This document shows, piece after piece, positions 58,901 through 64,000 of a DNA stretch of 64,000 nucleotides. The notes beneath the pieces are model-generated. The model was given only the letters and a program-made list of their open reading frames with translations, did not search any database and was not told the DNA's origin. Source of the stretch: Pyrenophora tritici-repentis (Eukaryota > Ascomycota > Dothideomycetes > Pleosporales > Pleosporaceae); contig NC_089394.1 in NCBI RefSeq assembly GCF_003171515.1, positions 1,054,001 to 1,118,000 on the forward strand. The letters run 5' to 3'. The position numbers were made by a program, and so were the translations under genes. Every line of letters starts with the position of its first letter. Positions within the stretch are counted from its first letter, which is position 1.

Positions 58901-59074
58901 ACCGAAATCTACTATATACTTAAGGCAATCAAGCTATCAATCTGAATCAAGCTCACGGAAAAGCTCAGCTGGATTGATTGCGTTTTTGTATGAGGTTTGG
59001 CTGGATTGATTGAATTGGCTTGGCATCAATCTTCCAATCAAGCTATCAAGCTAGCTTGATTGATCTCAGGTGTG
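55971..59074 (-). mobile_element. hAT-type DNA transposon with intact transposase
   Basis: Bounded by inverted repeats: CACACCTGAGATCAATCAA at the left end, and its complement ending CTCAGGTGTG at the right. It contains one long transposase gene. Both ends also carry a 40-bp segment in the same orientation (TTTGTATGAG... GGCTTGGC at about 56029 and 58985) and many GATTGATTG/CAATCAAG words. The flanking 8-mers (CTTGCGAT, CGCGCAGC) do not match, so no target duplication is visible. The right end abuts a second hAT transposase fragment. Confidence 0.8.
56149..58668 (-). CDS. hAT family transposase
   Basis: 839 residues from ATG 58668 (MPPKKRVSDSAPSPRKR); the longer frame starts at a non-ATG codon. 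The N-terminus has a basic nuclear-type patch and a BED-like zinc finger (FFICHWCFKHKL... AARHLSEQKPGH). Catalytic hAT motifs are HISFDGWTTKGG (first Asp), GYFVLDNASNNDTA (second Asp), and the C-terminal dimerisation region (LTILSIPASSCECERVFSEL, LEPRRRCISPELLAALHSVR) with the conserved Glu. There are no internal stops, so the element may be active. The closest relatives I can name are fungal Restless/Tol2-like hATs. Confidence 0.92.
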   Translation of the reverse strand: MPPKKRVSDSAPSPRKRARGTASQPVAIDSQSYQSQPSALSPPPPYTHTFESRLRESQPEDAIVAPAEGSEQATLAPSSEAADDAVDEAFDAHLEDNYDGIDWGRLKLYTKPITTHQHKRSWIYRHGYRVALLKDPTRVFFICHWCFKHKLTDIGIGIYNTSAAVSSAARHLSEQKPGHRLVAPGKTPVASVYNALTTARVPISQAVANQINGFSKQRFRFAAVDWLVANNHPISEFETPAFRRLIAIANPLAEAALWKNHKSVSQYVIRLFDWLRPRVVHELSQSLSKIHISFDGWTTKGGKRGFLGIVAHYVNSDGKLRDLPIALPQLTGAHSGDRLAEVVLSILEQFSISERTLGYFVLDNASNNDTAVAAIAHELNFNPIHRRLRCGPHTINLIGQRLLWGRDADSYNNEGVDELADEAAFIKEWRKHGPLGVLLDIVNYIHTPQQYNLFEKAQRTAYRELPHDADDKLTILQPIKPVVTRWNSYFDCFERAIKLAPAINAYANTHIQNTAKEDIYADSQGKNRPAAPQWMRSDGLTAADWAVVTDYIEVLRPLKECTKRFEGRGEYSFGAIAEVIPTFEFLLTQLEARLLYYDCVVHDAHDEAPEDHLPINLRAALLKANEYYAKLDDSPAYYAATILHPRYKHYCDQAWAEKPDWLALNNLNFQALWADYKSLPLPRPCYTRAPKKPSNIDDAIDGIIDPTRGNTKEDEYEQWKREPIVGKGTDPIQYWFGLRDQYPNLSKMALTILSIPASSCECERVFSELGDLLEPRRRCISPELLAALHSVRRWRRAGFGGGDNDDMGQSKLTDEQMDVLYELSKWVGEDDDLDTWDDG

Positions 59075-59734
59075 CGCGCAGCTTGGGCAAAGCTTAACGC
59101 GTATTACACTAAGCTCGACGAATCACCCGCATACTTTGCCGCTACCTGCCTCCACCCATACTACAAGAACTACTGTGAGAACAGCTGGCGCGACAAACCG
59201 AGCTGGCTTGAGGCAAACAACGCTGGGTTGAAACAACTTTGGGCGTTCTATAAGCCGCAAATACAGCGCCAAAGTCGCCCACCAGTGCGGCTCTCAAGTG
59301 GTATCAACGACGCCATCAACGCGCTCGTTAATGCGGAGCCTTATGGCATTGTTGAGGTGACAGAGATGGATGAGCTGGAGCGTTGGCGACGGTTTGAACT
59401 CCGCTGGACGCAGGAGCAGTTCGAACAAGGTAGTAATCCTGTTAGCTATTGGATAAGCCTACGCCCAAAGTATCCTAACCTAGCGCGTATGGCGATCGAT
59501 ATATTAACAATACCAGCCTCAAGTTGTGAGTGCGAGCGGCTGTTCAGCGAGCTCGGTGATTTATTAGAGCCAAGGCGACGCAAAATTGGGTCACAACTGC
59601 TTGCAGCAATACAGTGTATACGAAGCTGGCGCGACGCTGGCTTTAAGCCTCCATCTGATTACAACTCAGGCGATGTAACTGACGCTGAGGTAGCTGCAAT
59701 ATACGAAATATGCAAGTGGGACAGCGAAGCTTAG
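59075..59734 (+). pseudogene. C-terminal fragment of a second hAT transposase
   Basis: Opens directly at the right terminus of the preceding element (RAAWAKLNAYYTKLDESPAY) and reads through the hAT dimerisation domain (LTIPASSCECERLFSELGDL, LEPRRRKIGSQLLAAIQCIR) to a stop at 59734. The N-terminal two thirds are absent. It is related to, but clearly different from, the neighbouring intact transposase, and lies on the opposite strand. Confidence 0.85.
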
Positions 59735-59897
59735 TAATATATACGATATACGATTAGATCAGCACCTAAACAGTATCAAATCTATCAAACTTTCAAACAA
59801 ACGGCCTCCTAAAACACTATCAAACTAAACAACTCAAATACAATCTTAAGTTTTGTACAAACAAATCAAATCAGCGTCCAAAGTTTGTTTGATTTGC

Positions 59898-61587
59898 TTA
59901 ATGACAAGTCTGCTCCCGGAGAAGGCAGTCCAAAGTTGAAAACCAGTCCGCAAGTGACGTCTTCTTACCTTCAGAAAGCAAAGTTGCAGCATAGAAGTCT
60001 TTGAGAGCGAGTTCAATCTTTTCAAGCTCAAACCAGTGCTGTCCATCAAGCTTAAAGTTCGCGATCCCTACGGAGCCCTTTCCAGGTACATGACGAGCCG
60101 AGAAGAGCTCTAAACGTTCTCGAACATTTAATGCACGTGTAATCGAATAAAACCATGAGTTCCAGCGGGTCGAGTTGTTCTGGATAAGCTCAAGCCCGTC
60201 GAATTGCGAAAGATCTCCGCCGATAATAATTGTAGCAAACTCCTCACGCCGTTGTGGAGTAAGCCTGATGTATCGCACCAGGTTGTGAAGACGACCCAAA
60301 CATCCGAACTTCTTCCAGAGCTCTTCCACCTTCGTATAGTCGCCACGTTGATGATGCTTCTCCAGCTTCGCAAGATACTTCTCACAGTTTCGCCCCATAA
60401 GGAACGCCTGGCAACAGAGGTTGATGACATGGCCCAAGCAACGCAGCCGGCGATGACGACGTTGTTTTGACTTCATCCATGGGCAGAGATCCTTGAGTAT
60501 AAACTCAACAGCGGTATCATTTGCCGAGGCATTATCCAGCATAAAGTATCCAATCTGATCTCCGCTAATGTCGTATTCTTCCAGCAATTCAAGGACCACC
60601 GATCCAAGATTCTCTCCAGTATGTTCGCCGTATATACGTCGCATACCTAAAGCGGTAACACGTCGCATGCCGGTAGTATCAATCCACATAGCGACGACGC
60701 CTAGGATAGCGTAAGGGTTTGGTGAAGTCCAGAGATCAAAGGAGATAGAGATCCTACTCCGTGAATGGTGTAGGTCCTCCCTAAGCTGTTGCTTCTTCGA
60801 TATGAATGCATTCATTACCCAGCTTCGGATAGTCTTCGCAGCCTTCGGGAGGTGGTTGAGTAGTGCCGGATTTAAAAAGAGGAGTAGTTCACGAAAGTAC
60901 TGGTTCTCTAATTGAAAGAAGGCGATATGGCAGTACACAATCCAACGAATTAGAAGCTCTTTAAACTTCTCTACTGACTCCTTCCAGAAAAAGATGCTGG
61001 AAGCAGCCCCATCCTTTTGCTGGTCGATTATAGACTTCCGTACAGAACCCTTTCGCTTGATGCCACTCTGGGGATCAATCTGGTGCTTCTGTTCCAGGTG
61101 ATTCCGGATCCTAGAAGTGCCATTGATGACAAACAACTCTTGCTTGCTCTTCCCAACCCTGCACTCATGGCAGTAATACACCTCTTTCTTATCGCTATCT
61201 CGAATGTATTGGAGTCCGTACTTCCAGATGTGTGATGTACCTTGACGGAAATCCTTCCTTGCAATTATTGCACGTTTCACGTACGTGATACCGCCCTGCA
61301 CGAACTCATCTGGAGATTCGTGATATTGAATAGGAGTGGGTGATAGTATAGGGGTGGGTGATGACGTGGGCAGACTCCGCAACAATCAATCGATTGACAT
61401 GATTGATTCCTATATAGGTTAAAGAATTACTTCATTAGGCAGCCTTTAACCTAGATAGGAATCAATCATGCCGATCCGATTGATTGTTGCGGAGTCTGGA
61501 CGTGGGGATAGGAGATGGAGTAAGAGACGTTAAATCTAGTCTTATAATATTCGATGGGGACGGTGAGGTTGGTGTTGAAGGCTCCAT
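59898..61587 (-). pseudogene. Third hAT transposase, truncated and interrupted by a MITE
   Basis: The coding part 61370-59898 starts SPTPILSPTPIQYHESPDEF and has a BED-type zinc finger (YYCHECRVGKSKQELF... RNHLEQKHQ) and catalytic-core motifs ISISFDLWTSPNPYAILGVV, GYFMLDNASANDTAVEF and RRLRCLGHVINLCCQAFL. It ends LADWFSTLDCLLREQTCH, without the dimerisation domain. The natural ATG is probably at 61587 (MEPSTPTSPSPSN), separated from the rest by a 128-bp MITE plus its 8-bp duplication (136 bp, not a multiple of three). The gene is thus broken at both ends. Confidence 0.85.
61371..61498. mobile_element. MITE copy 1 (128 bp, near-perfect hairpin)
   Basis: Ends CAGACTCCGCAACAATCAAT and its complement; the two arms (about 54 bases each) are almost perfect inverted repeats with a short central spacer. 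Flanked by the 8-bp duplication GACGTGGG at 61363-61370 and 61499-61506, the hAT signature. Inserted in the N-terminal coding part of a hAT transposase. Confidence 0.93.
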
Positions 61588-61719
61588 AACAATAGTATAT
61601 AAGTAGGTTGTTAAGGACTTGATTGTTCTATGTAAGTAGAAGACTTACCTTGATCTTAATGACTCATATTGTGCTAAATTTTCTGGCTAGATTAGTCTAA
61701 GATCTAGTCACGTGGACCT

Positions 61720-61842
61720 ATTTATAGCCGGACCGGTCCGATCATCTAGACCGGTCCGACCACGGTCTCAAAAAATCGCCAGACCAGACCAAGTCTTGGC
61801 GGTCTAGACCAGACCAAGACCAAGTCAGACCAGACCATTCCG
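61720..61842. repeat. Cluster of short palindromic repeats at a hAT end
   Basis: Repeated ACCGGTCCGA (twice) and AGACCAGACC/AGACCAAG words (at least five) in about 120 bp, with GGACCGGTCC palindromes. Such subterminal repeats are typical transposase-binding sites at hAT ends. It ends where transporter-like coding sequence begins. Confidence 0.6.
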
Positions 61843-62179
61843 ATCACTGGTCTTGATACTGTTCGCGGGAGCCAACTTGTTTGCATGGTTTATTTGTAAC
61901 TGGCTTGTGCCAAACACAGGCAACGAAGACCTGGAGGACGTTTTTGAGCAACTCGAAGTCGAAACGGGGTTCCTCTTGAAGTACACCTCTCAGACTCTCT
62001 TCAGGCGGGTGACTAAGCCGTTGGAGTGGTGTTTGCATCTTGGATCCAAACCGTGGGCTACATGTGGGTATGGAGAGAGGCTTGCATCGCGCAGAGATGA
62101 ATTCCTCAGGAGCCAAGCAGAAGATACGTCCACTGCGCAGACTTGGGAGTGCAGAACTGATGGATTTGAGATGACTTGA
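61843..62179 (+). pseudogene. C-terminal remnant of a MFS transporter
   Basis: The open frame continues from repeat sequence: SLVLILFAGANLFAWFICNW resembles the last membrane helix, followed by LVPNTGNEDLEDVFEQLEVE, the post-helix PET/LE motif region of major-facilitator sugar transporters, and a cytosolic tail ending at 62179. Only the last ~105 residues remain; the upstream part was displaced by the transposon. Assignment to sugar transporters is tentative. Confidence 0.45.
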
Positions 62180-62232
62180 ATCCAGGAACGAGAGATCACA
62201 ACGGAGCAAAATTTGTGGTAAAGGAGAGTGAT

Positions 62233-62348
62233 GGATTCACTTGGGTGTCCTAGAGTATTTGACAGTGTAGGTAAGCACCCAATAGGTGTGTTTGGCGACT
62301 ACAGTGGCCTTGATACACTAGTATGTCAAGTATCTTATAACACCTACA
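62233..62348 (+). repeat. Direct repeat, copy A
   Basis: A segment of about 115 bp (containing TAGGTAAGCACC and ending ACACTAGTATG...GTATCTTAT) is repeated in the same orientation at about 63310-63418 with roughly 80% identity by eye. MITE copy 2 is inserted at its end. Confidence 0.7.
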
Positions 62349-62510
62349 TAGACTCCGCAACAATCAATTCAATCCGGTCACTCTCCTAGACCCACTTACC
62401 TATCTAGGTAGGGCTTAAACTCCTATAGGTAACTACTAGGCTTAAAGCGGTAATCAATCAATCCAATCTGAACCTTCTAGGACCCACTTAATTGATTGTT
62501 GCGGACTGTG
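62349..62510. mobile_element. MITE copy 2 (162 bp)
   Basis: Starts TAGACTCCGCAACAATCAAT and ends ATTGATTGTTGCGGACTGTG. Flanked by the 8-bp duplication CACCTACA (62341-62348 and 62511-62518). Identical in length and, by eye, in sequence to copy 3 at 63533. Contains internal CTAG..CCCACTTA direct repeats. Confidence 0.93.
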
Positions 62511-62556
62511 CACCTACATGTGATTCGGGCTCGTGTACTTCCGCTGATTTCTAAAT

Positions 62557-63278
62557 CTACACCATCTCCATATCGGATGTGGCGTCCATCGTCTTGGTAT
62601 CTTTCCTCTTCTTAATGTCGTCTGTCAAATAGTCTTGCCTGTATGCCTGCATCGTCCACCTCCAACACACCAATGTCGCGATTGTAAGGGGTATCGAGAT
62701 GACAAAGTACATCCAAAATTGCTTTGAAACAAGGAGATTATGAGAGTCGGAGTCAAAATCTACGAGGTTCATACCAAATATAGTCTGGCAAATTGTTAGC
62801 TTCAGGCACTTATGGTAGGTGATAGACTTACCGCTACAAAAGAAAACGGCAGGTAGAACGATGTTACGAATGTGATCGCTCGAATTGCGACGGAGTCTTC
62901 GCGTGCAGATCTCACCATTACCAAAGTGTTCTGACTTTGGCTCTGCGCGAGCTGCTGGTACCCAAGGTTTAGCGAGTCTACTACAGACTGTACAGTCGAC
63001 TGGCATCGGCTGTGAAGGTAAAGAACCTGAGTTTTGTATGATTGTGCCTCTTTACGGAAGTTACTAATGGCTGAATGGACGGTGGCAATTGATTCGTTAT
63101 TCTTTCCGTTCGCATCTCGGAAGACGTTGCATAATTTATGGAGATCAGGAGTCACGTCCATAAATGAGGTGAGTAGCGGATCGAGTGGAAGTAGGCACCT
63201 CTCAACAGTGCGCACTTCCTTCAGGGTATCAAAGCTGACGGATGGTTCTTCAAACGATGTGCAAGCCGACTTCATGTC
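62557..63278 (-). pseudogene. CorA-like divalent cation transporter, 5'-truncated
   Basis: Exons 63278-62832 and 62784-62557, joined in phase over a 47-bp intron. The joined protein has a long coiled coil (SAISNFRKEAQSYKTQVLYL, NLGYQQLAQSQSQNTLVMVR), then AIRAITFVTSFYLPFSFVAT ending in the CorA signature IFGMNLVDFD, a second membrane helix (QFWMYFVISIPLTIATLVCW) and a charged tail. This is the C-terminal half of a fungal CorA-type protein. The exon begins after an acceptor (ATAG) at 63279, but the upstream exons are replaced by a direct repeat and MITE copy 3. The remaining part is stop-free. Confidence 0.75.
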
Positions 63279-63309
63279 CTATTGATTTGTTAACTAGTTT
63301 CCTGGTACC

Positions 63310-63418
63310 ACCTGGGGGACACAAAATATTTGACAATGCAGGTAAGCACTTATTAGGCGTGTCTGGCGCCTACAGTGACGTTTTTACACTAGTATGCCAT
63401 GTATCTTATGTTATCCGG
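63310..63418 (+). repeat. Direct repeat, copy B
   Basis: The second copy of the ~115-bp repeat seen at 62233-62348; together the two copies flank the CorA-like remnant. Confidence 0.7.
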
Positions 63419-63532
63419 GTGATGCACCATCCTATAGAAGAGCCACATACCAGTTTCAGTAGCAAGGTCTCGTGATATTCAAAATAGCCCTTCCACGAGT
63501 GAAGATGGGTCGAGATCAGCATAGGGTGAACC

Positions 63533-63694
63533 TAGACTCCGCAACAATCAATTCAATCCGGTCACTCTCCTAGACCCACTTACCTATCTAGGTAGGGCTT
63601 AAACTCCTATAGGTAACTACTAGGCTTAAAGCGGTAATCAATCAATCCAATCTGAACCTTCTAGGACCCACTTAATTGATTGTTGCGGACTGTG
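63533..63694. mobile_element. MITE copy 3 (162 bp)
   Basis: Identical by eye to copy 2, flanked by the 8-bp duplication GGTGAACC (63525-63532 and 63695-63702). Independent target duplications show two separate insertions. Confidence 0.93.
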
Positions 63695-63860
63695 GGTGAA
63701 CCAGCATCGGATTTGCTAGTACTGCTGATCGTACCGCTGCTTGCTGCAAGGCCTCGTGTAGATCGCACCTGAAAAGGGCCGATGGACTGGGATTGAAAAC
63801 GAAGATTGTTGATTGTGCTGTTTTATGGTTGTGGACATGATATATGCCCGTATGCCGAAT

Positions 63861-64000
63861 CAGACTCCGCAACAATCAAATCAATCAATCTTAAGGTTGT
63901 CGATTGGTTTGATTAGCTTGCGGCGACGCTGCTGATTGATTGCGGATTGATTGTTAGGGTTTTTGAGCAGATTGATTGCGATTGATTGGTTGATTGGCTG
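63861..64000. mobile_element. MITE-family or hAT terminus, cut by window end
   Basis: Begins CAGACTCCGCAACAATCAAA, the same terminus as the three MITEs, then many GATTGATTG words. The right end is outside the window. It could be a fourth MITE or the end of the autonomous hAT element that mobilises them. Confidence 0.75.

Overview
The window is a piece of a filamentous ascomycete chromosome, most likely a Dothideomycete of the Pleosporales type. The evidence is short GT-AG introns (about 42-255 bp, most near 50 bp) with CTAAC/CTAAT-like branch points, single-copy fungal housekeeping genes, a dispersed 5S rRNA gene, and a mix of Ty1/copia and hAT-type elements. Species assignment is inference; no database was searched. 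Exon boundaries were read by eye from splice signals, reading-frame continuity and remembered family motifs.

Bases 1-45 kb are gene-dense and almost free of repeats. In order they hold: a small cysteine-containing secreted protein (1413-2400 +), a triple PHD-finger protein (2977-4149 -), the ribosome-biogenesis factor Urb2 (4630-9149 -), the MICOS subunit Mic10 (9411-9970 +), a UPF0643 protein (10519-11512 -), the telomere protein Pot1 (12501-14392 -), importin alpha (14789-16591 +), a Dug3-like glutamine amidotransferase (17469-18731 +), an ADGF-type adenosine deaminase (18902-21128 -), a four-helix membrane protein (22696-24150 +), the peroxisomal E2 Pex4 (24544-25157 -), exosome subunit Rrp46 (25624-26519 +), a hypothetical membrane protein (27488-28369 -), eIF2B delta (30824-32423 -), an F-box/RCC1 protein of Saf1 type (32881-34803 +), glyoxalase II (35151-36363 -), a dimethylglycine-dehydrogenase-like flavoprotein (36847-39399 -), a Rieske choline/betaine monooxygenase-like protein (41388-42647 +) and an Aim9-like mitochondrial kinase-fold gene (43189-45069 +) that carries an apparent frameshift.

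Bases 45-64 kb are a transposon island. A 5.3-kb Ty1/copia element (46076-51409) with almost identical LTRs and a 5-bp target duplication sits inside a decayed protein-kinase gene whose two halves flank it. Beyond it lie a 5S rRNA-like copy with RIP-type transitions, pieces of F-box and ankyrin genes, a hAT element with an intact transposase (55971-59074), fragments of two further hAT transposases, and remnants of MFS-transporter and CorA-type genes. At least three small hAT-type MITEs with 8-bp target duplications share one terminal repeat; one is inserted in a hAT transposase, and a fourth terminus runs off the window end.

Functional themes: several neighbours are divergently transcribed from short shared intergenic regions (URB2/MIC10, POT1/importin alpha, PEX4/RRP46, eIF2B delta/SAF1). 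The flavoprotein and Rieske genes are divergent neighbours that could catalyse successive steps of glycine betaine or choline breakdown. Glyoxalase II appears able to make mitochondrial and cytosolic forms from two in-frame starts.
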